Origin: Candidatus Gastranaerophilales bacterium
GTDB lineage: Bacteria; Cyanobacteriota; Vampirovibrionia; Gastranaerophilales; Gastranaerophilaceae
Length of the DNA stretch: 64,000 nt
Assembly: GCA_944323695.1 (NCBI GenBank)
Contig: CALUTI010000004.1
Coordinates: 62,001-126,000 of the forward strand
Direction: 5' to 3'
The first letter of the stretch is position 1. The number at the start of each line of letters is the position of its first letter. A program made the translations under genes and the position numbers. Below are positions 8,441-16,424 of this stretch, one piece after another. The notes under the pieces were generated by a model. The model was not told the DNA's origin. It searched no databases and worked only from the letters and a program-made list of their open reading frames with translations.

Positions 8441-9181
8441 CTAGACAAAAAGTTTATACAAAACAACCGCGCACGAAACGCTTAAGTTCAAGGATTCAAC
8501 GCTCTCTTTCATCTCGATTTTTACGCTGTCCGTCGCAAAGTCCTGCAACTCTTCGCTCAAGCCATCGGCTTCGGAGCCGAACATTACAAGGCAGGGTTCT
8601 TTTACCTCAAAACTCTTCAAATAATTCTTTGCCCTCGGAAGCGTTGCTATACGGCGAAATCCGGAAAATGCCGCCTTAATTTCGTTATGATTTTTCATAT
8701 CAAAAACGGGTATTTTCCATAAATTTCCGACGGCGGATCTTACACACTTCGGGTTATACAAATCCACGCTGTCGCCGTACAAAACAACCGCGTCCACCCC
8801 GAAAGCCGCTGATGTCCGCAAAATTGTGCCTAAATTCCCCGCATCTTTAATTCCTTCCAAAAGTACAACTCTTTTGGCAGAATCCAAAATCCCGCGGTCA
8901 TATTGCTTTTTAAACCCGACCCCGACCGCATTTGGCGCCGTATCAGTTGTGGAAATCTTTTTCAAAACCTGTTCGTTGGTTAAAATTATCTTGTCGCCTA
9001 AAAACTTGTATTCATCGGCTTTTTCTGCTAAAACAAAAACGTAATCAATTTTTATCCCTGAATTATAAGCACCTTCAATTGGCTTAAAGCCTTCCAGCAA
9101 AAACTTTTCGGTTCTGTATTTTTTCTGCTGAAGCTTTACTGTTTCTTTTACAAGGTCATTGTTTACGCTCGTTATTTCCAT
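8441..9181 (-). CDS. TrmH/SpoU-family RNA 2'-O-methyltransferase
   Basis: A 246-residue SPOUT methyltransferase acting on rRNA or tRNA ribose. The N-terminal part resembles the substrate-binding domain. The SAM-binding knot is shown by LEGIKDAGNLGTILRTSAAFG, PKCVRSAVGNLWKIPVF, the motif VMFGSEADGLS and the C-terminal ESLNLSVSCAVVLYKL. The precise target nucleotide cannot be told. It is the last gene of the ppiC-pepP-trmH unit, starting right after the aminopeptidase stop. Confidence 0.9.
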   Translation of the reverse strand: MEITSVNNDLVKETVKLQQKKYRTEKFLLEGFKPIEGAYNSGIKIDYVFVLAEKADEYKFLGDKIILTNEQVLKKISTTDTAPNAVGVGFKKQYDRGILDSAKRVVLLEGIKDAGNLGTILRTSAAFGVDAVVLYGDSVDLYNPKCVRSAVGNLWKIPVFDMKNHNEIKAAFSGFRRIATLPRAKNYLKSFEVKEPCLVMFGSEADGLSEELQDFATDSVKIEMKESVESLNLSVSCAVVLYKLFV

Positions 9182-10741
9182 CTAAATCACCCCGAATTCT
9201 TCCAGCCACTCTTTTTCGACATTCGTCATCATAGAGTAGTCAATAAGTTTTTTCTCGTAAGGCATTTTTACAAACGAATTAATTTTGCCATTTTTTAAAT
9301 AGCAGGAATTCTCAAGCCTTACGCCGAAATGCTCCGCGTTATAAAGCCCCGGTTCAATCGTGAAGCACATATTATCCTTTAAAGGAGTTTTTGCGATTTC
9401 GTTTTTTCCGAGATTTGGCGGTGCCTCGTGAACATTTATCCCGATGCCGTGCCCTAATCCGTGGTTGAAAACAAACCCGTCGATTTTGTTTTCGTCAAAA
9501 AATACGCGTGCCTCGCTGTCAATATCATAACCTGACAAATCCTCTTTAACCTCCGTATTATATGCATGCAAAAATGCCCTCAAAACTGTTGTGTAAACCT
9601 TTTTCTGCAATTCATCGGGTTCGCCTTTTACAAAAACTCTTGTAATATCGGTTGCCAGTCCGCCTTCAAAATATGCGCCGCAATCTATTAAAACGAGGCT
9701 TCCGTCCTCCAAAACCTCGTCCGCTGAGGATTTGGAATAGTGTGCAAGCGCGGAATTCTTGTCCTTTGCAATAATTGAGTTAAAGCTCAAGCCTTTTGCG
9801 CCGTTTTTTATGAATTCTTCTTCAAGTTTTCTTGCAATATCAAATTCCGAAATATTCTCAACGGAATTTATGTAATCCCTGACCGCCCGCACAGCATTAT
9901 CTGTCCGTCTGAAAGCATCTTTATAATGCACAATTTCCGCATCCGTTTTAACTGCCTTCATTAATTTGACCGGACTTGAGGTCATTTCCGCCGCACGGCT
10001 TCCCAAAAGTGCATAATCGTAAGCGTTTATTGAACTTTTATCAACGTATATCTTTTTATCAAGCGTTTTGATGAATTCTTCAAACTTATCCGGCCTGTTT
10101 TCTTCAAATAAAAGGGCTTTGTCTTTCAAAATAACCGCTTTTGCCTTGATTTTAGAGGAAAACGGCATTGAAAAATCCCTTAAATTGAAAAGATACGAAA
10201 CTTCTTCCAAATTCGTCAAGAGGATTGCTTCATCGTCATTCAGTTTGATTTGAGCGATTTTTTCCTCGCTTGAAAGCCCCGTAAGACTCTTATCAAGCGG
10301 AACTATCTCCTCATGTGCCGCGGATACAAAAATATCCAGCGGATCTTTGTCCAAAAGCTTAATCCTGCGCTGTTTTTGGATTAAATCCACCACGGACTGA
10401 GGATTTTTTTCGGAAAAAAGCCCTAAAACCGCATCACAGGGCACGTTTTTCAGCATTTCTTCCAAAAAAGTCTGTCCTGTTTGCAGTTTTACAACGGTGA
10501 TAATATTATGATCGACTTCCAAATCCGCCTGAATATGGTATCTTCCGTCAACAAACAAAAGCACTTTGTCCAAAGACACCAGCGCATCGCCCGTGGAGCC
10601 CGTAAATCCGGTGAGATGATATCTGGAATTTTCGCTCAGGGTGTTGTATTCCACCAGAAATTTGTTAGTGGAATTTACAAGCAGATAGTCGACCTTTTGC
10701 TCGGTCATAAATTCTCTTAGAATCGGCAGAACGCTGTTCAT
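9182..10741 (-). CDS. M24-family Xaa-Pro aminopeptidase
   Basis: A 519-residue aminopeptidase P-type enzyme that removes N-terminal residues preceding proline. It has a creatinase-like N-terminal domain with GRYHIQADLEVD, a middle domain, and a C-terminal pita-bread catalytic domain. Metal ligands are visible in DCGAYFEGGLATDITR (two Asp), HGLGHGIGINVHE (His), FTIEPGLY (Glu) and VRLEN (Glu). The layout follows the eukaryote-like three-domain XPNPEP form but is shorter. It overlaps the end of the parvulin gene upstream by one base. Confidence 0.9.
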   Translation of the reverse strand: MNSVLPILREFMTEQKVDYLLVNSTNKFLVEYNTLSENSRYHLTGFTGSTGDALVSLDKVLLFVDGRYHIQADLEVDHNIITVVKLQTGQTFLEEMLKNVPCDAVLGLFSEKNPQSVVDLIQKQRRIKLLDKDPLDIFVSAAHEEIVPLDKSLTGLSSEEKIAQIKLNDDEAILLTNLEEVSYLFNLRDFSMPFSSKIKAKAVILKDKALLFEENRPDKFEEFIKTLDKKIYVDKSSINAYDYALLGSRAAEMTSSPVKLMKAVKTDAEIVHYKDAFRRTDNAVRAVRDYINSVENISEFDIARKLEEEFIKNGAKGLSFNSIIAKDKNSALAHYSKSSADEVLEDGSLVLIDCGAYFEGGLATDITRVFVKGEPDELQKKVYTTVLRAFLHAYNTEVKEDLSGYDIDSEARVFFDENKIDGFVFNHGLGHGIGINVHEAPPNLGKNEIAKTPLKDNMCFTIEPGLYNAEHFGVRLENSCYLKNGKINSFVKMPYEKKLIDYSMMTNVEKEWLEEFGVI

Positions 10742-11022
10742 TAGTTTTTACCGGTAAGCTGAATCAAATGCCAGCCGAATTGGGTTTGAACGGGTTTGGA
10801 AACCTCGCCGACTTCCATATCAAATGCCGCATCTTCAAAAGGTTTAACCATCATTCCGCGTCCGAAATAGCCCAAATCCCCGCCTGCTCGACCTGACGGA
10901 CATAGTGAATATTCCTGTGCGGCTTCGGCAAAAGATTTGCCGTTTTTAATTTCTTCGTACAATTTTTTAGCTTCTTCTTCTGTTTTAACAAGAATATGGC
11001 TTGCTTTTACTTCTGTTGTCAT
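10741..11022 (-). CDS. parvulin-type peptidyl-prolyl isomerase
   Basis: A 93-residue stand-alone rotamase (PpiC family) without signal peptide, so cytoplasmic. The sequence runs KASHILVKTEEEA, SFAEAAQEYSLCPS, GGDLGYFGRGMM and FGWHLIQL, covering the whole domain. The start is set at 11022 because an AAAGGAG SD lies upstream and a promoter maps after the longer in-frame start at 11097. It heads an operon with aminopeptidase P and the SpoU methyltransferase. Confidence 0.93.
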   Translation of the reverse strand: MTTEVKASHILVKTEEEAKKLYEEIKNGKSFAEAAQEYSLCPSGRAGGDLGYFGRGMMVKPFEDAAFDMEVGEVSKPVQTQFGWHLIQLTGKN

Positions 11023-11047
11023 AATTTTTAAACTCCTTTTTTTTCGG

Positions 11048-11076
11048 ATTATAACCCAAAAAACCGAGTTGCGCAA
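11048..11076 (-). promoter_or_regulatory. sigma-70 type promoter of the parvulin operon
   Basis: On the minus strand TTGCGC (11076-11071) and a perfect TATAAT (11053-11048) are separated by exactly 17 nt. The predicted start at about 11041 gives a short leader with the AAAGGAG SD, which excludes the longer 11097 start. Confidence 0.75.
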
Positions 11077-11108
11077 CAGACACAATATTGCTCTCAAAAA
11101 TTTTGCAT

Positions 11109-11203
11109 AAAAAAGCGTAGACCCAAAATATTTTCAACCAAACCCGCTAAAGAAAAACTCTTGTCGCAACCCCGAAAAAGTGCCTGGATATCTTGAGTCT
11201 ACG
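11109..11203 (-). ncRNA. candidate stand-alone small RNA, rod-shaped, about 95 nt
   Basis: On the minus strand the ends pair as a 16-bp helix (11203-11188 with 11131-11116) that includes one U-G and one G-U wobble. On the plus strand those pairs would be mismatches, so the minus strand is the transcribed one. A second helix CCAGGC/GUUUGG (11187-11182 with 11143-11138) stacks on it, leaving a 6-nt one-sided bulge UUGAAA. The closing helix is followed by six U, so it also works as a terminator. A TATGAT box (11214-11209) lies 5 nt before the 5' end. The conserved SRP (GGAAG/GCAG) and 6S features were looked for and are absent, so the family is unknown. Confidence 0.6.
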
Positions 11204-11283
11204 TATATATCATAACTCTTTTTTTAAGTGTTTTCACCCTTCCAAAGAATTACTTTTATTGTGAAAAAAATAACGATTAATGA

Positions 11284-11301
11284 CTAATTCTAAAGAATTA
11301 G
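11284..11301. repeat. 18-bp AT-rich palindrome
   Basis: A perfect inverted repeat CTAATTCT-AA-AGAATTAG lies between the candidate small RNA and tRNA-Gly. It could be a protein-binding site for either of the divergent transcripts. No family is recognised. Confidence 0.35.
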
Positions 11302-11312
11302 AATGTGAGTGC

Positions 11313-11341
11313 TTGCAATTTTTTTATTTTTATCATAGGAT
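11313..11341 (+). promoter_or_regulatory. promoter of tRNA-Gly
   Basis: TTGCAA (11313-11318) and TAGGAT (11336-11341) with a 17-nt spacer. The spacing puts the transcript start a few bases before the tRNA at 11352. Confidence 0.6.
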
Positions 11342-11351
11342 AGGTGTTGTT

Positions 11352-11423
11352 GCGGAAGTAACTCAATGGTAGAGTCCCTGCCTTCCAAGCAGGTTGTTGC
11401 GAGTTCGAATCTCGTCTTCCGCT
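11352..11423 (+). tRNA. tRNA-Gly (anticodon TCC)
   Basis: A 72-nt cloverleaf. The acceptor stem GCGGAAG/CTTCCGC is perfect, the D-arm has AATGGTAGAG, the anticodon stem CCTGC/GCAGG encloses loop CTTCCAA with anticodon TCC reading GGA, and the T-loop is GTTCGAATC. The 3' CCA is not encoded. It is followed directly by a strong terminator shared with prfB. Confidence 0.97.
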
Positions 11424-11460
11424 AATAAAAAACACCCTTTGCGGGGTGTTTTTTATTAGC
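11421..11460. terminator. bidirectional terminator between tRNA-Gly and prfB
   Basis: A perfect 17-bp inverted repeat (11421-11437 with 11444-11460) has a CACCC/GGGTG core flanked by A6 and T6, so it ends both the plus-strand tRNA and the convergent minus-strand prfB transcript. Confidence 0.9.
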
Positions 11461-11483
11461 TAATGGCAGAGATGAGAACTCTT

Positions 11484-12573
11484 TTAAGGAGTTCGAGCGG
11501 ATTTGCGCAAATATTCTTCAACAAACCCGTCGATATCGCCGTCCATAACAGCGTCGACATTTCCGACCTCGTAATTTGTTCTGTGGTCTTTAACCATTTT
11601 ATAGGGGTGGAAAACATAAGAGCGGATTTGGGAGCCGAAATTTATATCAACGTTTTCGCCTTTAAGCTCTGCGAGCTTTTTCTCGTGTTCGGCCTGACGG
11701 ATTGCAAGAAGTTTTGCCGCAAGCATTTGCATGGCATTTTCTTTATTCTGTAATTGAGAGCGTTCCTGCTGGCACTTAACAACAATACCTGTCGGCTTAT
11801 GGAGAATTCTGACGGCGGTTTCGACTTTGTTAACATTTTGTCCGCCGGCTCCGCCTGAGCGCATTGTATCAATTTCCAAATCCTCGGGTGGGATGTGGAT
11901 TGTTTTTTCGTAATCTTCAATAATCGGGGAAACCTCTAATGAGGCAAAACTTGTCTGGCGCTTGCCGTTTGCGTTAAACGGTGAAATTCTGACAAGTCTG
12001 TGGACGCCTTTTTCCGCTTTTGCGTAACCGAAAGCGTATTTGCCGGTGATTTTTATAGTCGCTGACTTAATCCCGGCTTCTTCACCGTCGAGTTTATCCA
12101 GCAATTCCACTTTCCAGCCGCGTTTTTCAGCCCAGCGCATATACATTCTTAAAAGCATACTTGCCCAATCCTGCGCATCAGTTCCGCCTGCGCCCGCATT
12201 AATTGTCAAAATCGCATCCGCCTCGTCGTATTCACCGGAAAGCATCTGTCTTAATTCAAAACTATCAAGCTCTTTTTCCGTTTTTGCCAAGGCATTTTCG
12301 CTTTCCGAAATAAGTTCGGCATCCTGAATTTCAAGGGCGGCACCCGCATCATCAAGTGCGGATTCCCAATTTTTGAGCATTTCAAGATTATCTTTAATCT
12401 CACGGATTTCAGCGCCCAATTTTGACGCAAGATTTTTATCCGACCAAACCTCGGGCGACTGCATTTTTTCTTCAAGCTCTGATAATTTCACCTCGGCGGG
12501 GTCAAAGACACTCCTTTATCTTTTTAACACGCGGACGCAAAATATTTATCTGCTGTTTTAATTCGGTTTCCAT
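11484..12573 (-). CDS. prfB: peptide chain release factor 2, with programmed +1 frameshift
   Basis: Release factor 2 recognises UAA and UGA. The ATG at 12573 opens a 23-codon frame ending in an in-frame TGA (12504-12502). A +1 shift on CTT-T-GAC joins it to the long frame, giving about 362 residues, close to the E. coli length. The long frame contains the anticodon-like SPF motif (VRISPFN) and the catalytic GGQ loop ([10 protein letters not shown]), so it is RF2 rather than RF1. An SD-like GGAG lies just upstream of the shift site. Annotation from the first long-frame start (12491) would lose the N-terminus and the autoregulation. An AGGA precedes the true ATG. Confidence 0.96.
12501..12515 (-). 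promoter_or_regulatory. prfB frameshift-stimulating site
   Basis: On the minus strand AGGAG (12515-12511) stands a few bases before CTTTGAC (12507-12501), which holds the zero-frame TGA. This is the classic RF2 recoding signal: low RF2 lets the ribosome slip +1 and make more RF2. Confidence 0.93.
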
Positions 12574-12652
12574 AACTCAATCCTACAATAAACTTTTTTC
12601 TATTGCAATTCCGCGCTAAAAATGGTATTCTTAAAGACGAAAGGAGTTTTTC

Positions 12653-13426
12653 ATGTTAGGAATCAAGGATGCTTTCAAAAAAATTTATTCAGGCGATGAC
12701 GCACTTTTAAAACACATGATGCTGTTTGTTCTTTCCGGAGTGCCTGTCATGCTTTCAACACCGCTGAATGAAATAAGCCGGCGCGAGGACCTGAGCACAA
12801 TGGATATTACTATGATTTTTGCGGCACTTGCCGTTATGCTTGTAATTGCAATATATCTTGCAGGATACACATACGGAATTATGCATAATTCATTTGATAA
12901 AACAAAAGAGACTATTCTGCCGGATTTTGACAAAAGCTGGTTTAAGATATTTTTCAAAAGTCTGCCTTTATTGCTTTGCTGGCTTTCATATGCAATTATT
13001 TATATAATCTTATTTTTTATAGCTGCAGTTATACTTAACACAGGATTATCGCTTTTAATACCGGTACAAATCTCAAGCGGGATAATCATGACAATTTATA
13101 CTGTCATTGCTGCGCTAATACTTCTTATGATACAATTTATATCCGTCGGATTTTCAAAGGAATACAAACGCGACGGGCTTTATCACTTCGGGTTAATCTT
13201 CACCTATTTACGCAAAACAATTAAAAGTGTTTTGTGGCTTATGGTAAAACTTATCCCGATATTTTTAGTTGTTGCCATAGTCAATATTTTCGGCCGCGGA
13301 AATGATGTTATGTCATACATTTTTATGGCATTAGGGGCTTACTTAACAACTATGATGCAATATATTGCAAGCTACTGCTACGTTCAGATTTATAAAGAAA
13401 AACTATCTGACACTGCTGTTGAATAG
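12653..13426 (+). CDS. multi-pass membrane protein, DUF4013-like
   Basis: A 257-residue integral membrane protein with about six hydrophobic helices. The N-terminal DAFKKIYSGDDALLKHMMLFVLSGVP segment and the overall helix pattern resemble the poorly characterised DUF4013 family; this is an impression, not an alignment. An AAAGGAG SD precedes the ATG. Its role is unknown. It is transcribed away from prfB and converges on the hydrogenase-regulator-like gene. Confidence 0.65.
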   Translation: MLGIKDAFKKIYSGDDALLKHMMLFVLSGVPVMLSTPLNEISRREDLSTMDITMIFAALAVMLVIAIYLAGYTYGIMHNSFDKTKETILPDFDKSWFKIFFKSLPLLLCWLSYAIIYIILFFIAAVILNTGLSLLIPVQISSGIIMTIYTVIAALILLMIQFISVGFSKEYKRDGLYHFGLIFTYLRKTIKSVLWLMVKLIPIFLVVAIVNIFGRGNDVMSYIFMALGAYLTTMMQYIASYCYVQIYKEKLSDTAVE

Positions 13427-13435
13427 CTTTGAATA

Positions 13436-13669
13436 TCAGAACTCCATTTTTTGACAGTGCCATTTTTCCTGTAATTTTTCAAAAAGGCGGGTGGCGCTGT
13501 CATCTGTAATTTCAAGAATTACGATACCTGAATTTACGCATTTATCCTGAAAAGTATCGTGAAGCCCGATTCTGGTTTTAATCCCGCAGCCGAATTCCGT
13601 AATTATTTTTTGGAATTCTTCTGCTTCTTCTTTTCTGTTTTCTAATTTAACTCCGATGATTGTTTTCGT
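13436..13669 (-). CDS. ACT-like regulator resembling the iron-only hydrogenase system regulator (TM1266 type), apparent ACG start
   Basis: A 78-residue protein beginning TKTIIGVKLENRKEEAEEF, with GIKTRIGLHD and SGIVILEITDD following. This layout (beta strand, helix, RIG turn, strand, helix) resembles the small ferredoxin-like TM1266 family found near [FeFe]-hydrogenase maturation genes. A perfect SD AAGGAGG (13684-13678) lies 8 nt upstream of an in-frame ACG, where an ATG is expected. The frame stays open to an ATG at 13744, but that lies within an inserted inverted-repeat element and has no SD. Either ACG is used or the start codon has mutated and the gene is decaying. Confidence 0.55.
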   Translation of the reverse strand, partial: TKTIIGVKLENRKEEAEEFQKIITEFGCGIKTRIGLHDTFQDKCVNSGIVILEITDDSATRLFEKLQEKWHCQKMEF

Positions 13670-13694
13670 ATTTTTTACCTCCTTAATATATTTA

Positions 13695-13822
13695 TTTTGT
13701 TCACTTTTTCTTTTCTTGTTTGCTCGCGTTAAACGGGACTGCAACGCCGTCGCCTACGCGCCGCCGTTTCGCCCTCTGCTCGCAATCCGCTTTGTTGCGA
13801 TGCAAAAAGAAAAAGTGAACAC
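13695..13822. mobile_element. MITE-like element, 128 bp, flanked by 10-bp direct repeats
   Basis: A 16-bp perfect inverted repeat GTTCACTTTTTCTTTT (13699-13714, partner 13805-13820) bounds a visibly GC-rich interior unlike the AT-rich surroundings. The same 10 bases AATATATTTA occur directly outside both ends (13685-13694 and 13823-13832), as expected for a target-site duplication. No transposase is encoded. It sits immediately upstream of the SD of the TM1266-like gene. Confidence 0.6.
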
Positions 13823-13845
13823 AATATATTTAAATCAAAACCAGC

Positions 13846-13880
13846 AAAAAAATAACACCCACATATGGGTGTCATTTTTT
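13846..13880. terminator. terminator downstream of the 102-residue gene
   Basis: A 7-bp stem ACACCCA/TGGGTGT (13855-13872) with loop CATA is flanked by A-run and T-run. On the minus strand it ends the gene at 13899-14207. Confidence 0.75.
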
Positions 13881-13898
13881 ATCTAATTTGACAATCAC

Positions 13899-14207
13899 CT
13901 ACTGTTGATCATCTTCTGCTTGAAGCTGTTTTTTCATCATGTTGTGCATCACCGCATCAACCAAAAGCTCATAAGACTTCATGCTCTCAATATTCGGGAA
14001 TTCAGCCTTGAGCTGTTCTCTGACCATTGCTTCCAGCTTTTGTGCGTCAGACATTGACTGCAGTTCAACCCCGCTCACCATTTGAATATAATCCGTCGAG
14101 GTTTTGTCTGCGTTTTTATTAGAAAACTTTAACCAGCGCAATTTCGGGCTGATTTCTGTTTTCAATTTCTTTACTATCTTTAAATTCTGGAATCGGTTAA
14201 ACATCAC
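13899..14207 (-). CDS. small hypothetical protein
   Basis: A 102-residue soluble protein of no recognised family. The basic N-terminal third (KIVKKLKTEISPKLRWLKFS) is followed by a Met/Gln/Glu-rich helical half ending in AEDDQQ. A GAGGT SD lies just before the ATG and a terminator follows the stop, so it appears to be a real single-gene unit. A shadow frame on the other strand was ignored. Confidence 0.65.
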   Translation of the reverse strand: MMFNRFQNLKIVKKLKTEISPKLRWLKFSNKNADKTSTDYIQMVSGVELQSMSDAQKLEAMVREQLKAEFPNIESMKSYELLVDAVMHNMMKKQLQAEDDQQ

Positions 14208-14313
14208 TACCTCAAATTTTCCCTTTGGTACTATTTTAAAGTATCCTCAAAAAAATTATTTACTGTTTTTACACTATTGTTTACAAAATTTAATATTCCG
14301 CCGCAAAAAGTGC

Positions 14314-16305
14314 TTATAGCTTGCTAAAATCTGCAAGATGCTCATACTTATGTTTCAACAATGTTAACAGAGAAATCCTGTTTTTCTTAACATTTTCGTC
14401 CTTGTCGTTCACAAGAACATCCTCGAAAAACTTTTCTACAACAGGGTTTATGGATTTTAAAGCGTCAAGATAAGCCCCGTATTTAAAGTTTTCGTTAACG
14501 GATGAAATTGCCTCGTAGAGCATGCCTTCTGCCGGGTCTTTAAACAATTTTGCATCAACCGGCGCAGGATTTTCTTCTTTAAGAATTCTGATAACCCTGT
14601 TTGCGCTTTCGAGCATTTCCGGGCAGTCAAGATTAGAAAGGATTTTAACCCTTTCGATATAGTCATTCAAATCCACAAGCGGATTACGGGAAGCAGCGCA
14701 GGCTTCAAGAACATTTTTTCTGAATTTATCGGAAAGCATAATAATCAAGCGCTGTGTGAAAAATTCGTTAACCTCACCGGCGCAGTCTTTTTGAACCGGA
14801 AGCAGCTTCACTGCTTTATCAATAAATTTTGCGATATTAATTTTCAAACCTGCATCCAAAACCGTTCTCATAACGCCGAGAGCTGCGCGTCTTACGCCCA
14901 AAGGATCGGATGAGCCGGTCGGTTTTTTGCCGTCTGCGAACACCGCGCAAATTGTATCCAATTTATCTGCTATACCAACGATTTGACCTTCAATTGATTT
15001 TGCGGTTTCGCTTTCCGCGTTAAGCGGGAAGTAGTGCTCCTTAATACCTTCTGCGACTCTTTCATCTTCTTTTGAAACTCTTGCGTAATCCGCGCCGATA
15101 AAACCTTGAAGCTCCGTAAACTCAAACACAAGGCTTGTTGTCAAATCAGCTTTGCATAAAAGTGCAGTACGCTCAATTGTCTGCGAGGTTTCGCCAAGGT
15201 CTGACGCGATATCTTTTGAAAGAGCAATAATTCTTTGGGTTTTGTCATAGACAGAGCCCATACCTTTTTGGAAGGTGACGCCTTTTAAATCTTCCACATA
15301 GTCAGCAAGCGGCTTTTTGGTATCTTCCGTAAAGAAAAATACCGCATCGTCAAGTCTTGCCTTAATTACGCGGACATTTCCGGCTTTGATATTTGCAAAT
15401 TCATCACCGATGTAATTTGTCATTGTAATAAATTTATTAATCAATTTGCCGTCTTTATAGAGTGCGAAATATCTTTGATGAACCGCCATAACGGTTACGG
15501 TAACCTCTTCCGGAATTTCGAGATATTTCGGGTCAAATTCACACACAACAGCCACCGGATACTCGGTAATATAAGTAACCTCATCCAGCAAATCATCGGA
15601 GTATCTGACGGTTGCACCGAGCTTATCGGCTTCGGCTTTAGCTTTTTCAATAATAATTTGTTTTCTTTCGTTCTGGTCAACGATAACGCAGGCATTTCGC
15701 ATAGTTTCCACGTAATCGTCCGGATGCCCTATCATAACTTTTTGCTGGGCAAATCTGTGACCGCGTGAATAGATTGATGATTCCTTGTCTATAATTTTTA
15801 TTTTAACTTCGTCTCTGTCAAGGACTGAAACAATCCAGCGGATAGGGCGGGAGAATTTTTCGTCATTGTAGCCCCAGCGCATAAAGTGAGAGCCTTGAAG
15901 CTTCATAACGATTGCCGGAACGTTTTCTTTTAAAAGTTCAACAATCGGCTTGCCTTTTATGGTAATTTTAGCGTGGATGTAATCGTTTTCGATATAGATA
16001 TCGTCGGGTGTCAAGCCGTTTTTATTCAAAAAACCTTCGCCGGCACGTGACAGATTGCCGTTTTCGTCATAAGCAACTTTTTTAATCGGACCTTTAACAA
16101 TTTTTTCTTCATCCGGACTTTTTGCAGCAAGCCCGCCGACAATTACAGCCAGACGGCGCGGGGTTGCATATACCTCAACCTTGTCAAATCCGACTTTATT
16201 TGTGTTTAAAAAGTTCTCAAAACCCGCCTTCAACTGTTCAATTGCAGAGGGTATGAACCTGTAGGGTAATTCTTCCGTTCCGATTTCCAATAAATATTTG
16301 CTCAT
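14314..16305 (-). CDS. glyS: glycyl-tRNA synthetase beta subunit
   Basis: A 663-residue beta chain of the bacterial alpha2-beta2 glycyl-tRNA synthetase, which charges tRNA-Gly. It starts with the family's LLEIGTEELPYRFIP and contains YATPRRLAVIV, KALQ-like SHFMRWG, RPIRWIVSVLD and the HD-like region; the C-terminal DALR anticodon-binding part is present. The catalytic alpha subunit glyQ is not adjacent, although it usually is. An AAGGA SD precedes the start. tRNA-Gly(TCC) lies 3 kb away. Confidence 0.95.
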   Translation of the reverse strand: MSKYLLEIGTEELPYRFIPSAIEQLKAGFENFLNTNKVGFDKVEVYATPRRLAVIVGGLAAKSPDEEKIVKGPIKKVAYDENGNLSRAGEGFLNKNGLTPDDIYIENDYIHAKITIKGKPIVELLKENVPAIVMKLQGSHFMRWGYNDEKFSRPIRWIVSVLDRDEVKIKIIDKESSIYSRGHRFAQQKVMIGHPDDYVETMRNACVIVDQNERKQIIIEKAKAEADKLGATVRYSDDLLDEVTYITEYPVAVVCEFDPKYLEIPEEVTVTVMAVHQRYFALYKDGKLINKFITMTNYIGDEFANIKAGNVRVIKARLDDAVFFFTEDTKKPLADYVEDLKGVTFQKGMGSVYDKTQRIIALSKDIASDLGETSQTIERTALLCKADLTTSLVFEFTELQGFIGADYARVSKEDERVAEGIKEHYFPLNAESETAKSIEGQIVGIADKLDTICAVFADGKKPTGSSDPLGVRRAALGVMRTVLDAGLKINIAKFIDKAVKLLPVQKDCAGEVNEFFTQRLIIMLSDKFRKNVLEACAASRNPLVDLNDYIERVKILSNLDCPEMLESANRVIRILKEENPAPVDAKLFKDPAEGMLYEAISSVNENFKYGAYLDALKSINPVVEKFFEDVLVNDKDENVKKNRISLLTLLKHKYEHLADFSKL

Positions 16306-16376
16306 GTTTTGTCCTTTTATTTCTGCGAATTAGTATTTGCCACGATTATAACCAAAACAAAGTCCGTTGTAAATAG

Positions 16377-16404
16377 AAAAACACCGCAGATATACTCTGC
16401 GGTG
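16377..16404 (-). terminator. terminator of the prepilin-fibre gene
   Basis: On the minus strand a 9-bp stem CACCGCAGA/TCTGCGGTG (16404-16382) is followed by five T. A second palindrome, AACATCC-GGGG-GGATGTT (16407-16424), lies between it and the stop codon. Confidence 0.85.
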
Positions 16405-16424
16405 GTAACATCCGGGGGGATGTT

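Noticed and set aside
11109-11203. Signal recognition particle RNA, 6S RNA or riboswitch identity for the small RNA
   Set aside because: The conserved SRP apical motif (GGAAG and GCAG sides) is absent, the length is half that of 6S RNA, and no glycine or c-di-GMP riboswitch core is seen on either strand.
13670-13744. N-terminal extension of the TM1266-like protein to the ATG at 13744
   Set aside because: It lies within the inserted inverted-repeat element, has no SD, and is not family-like.
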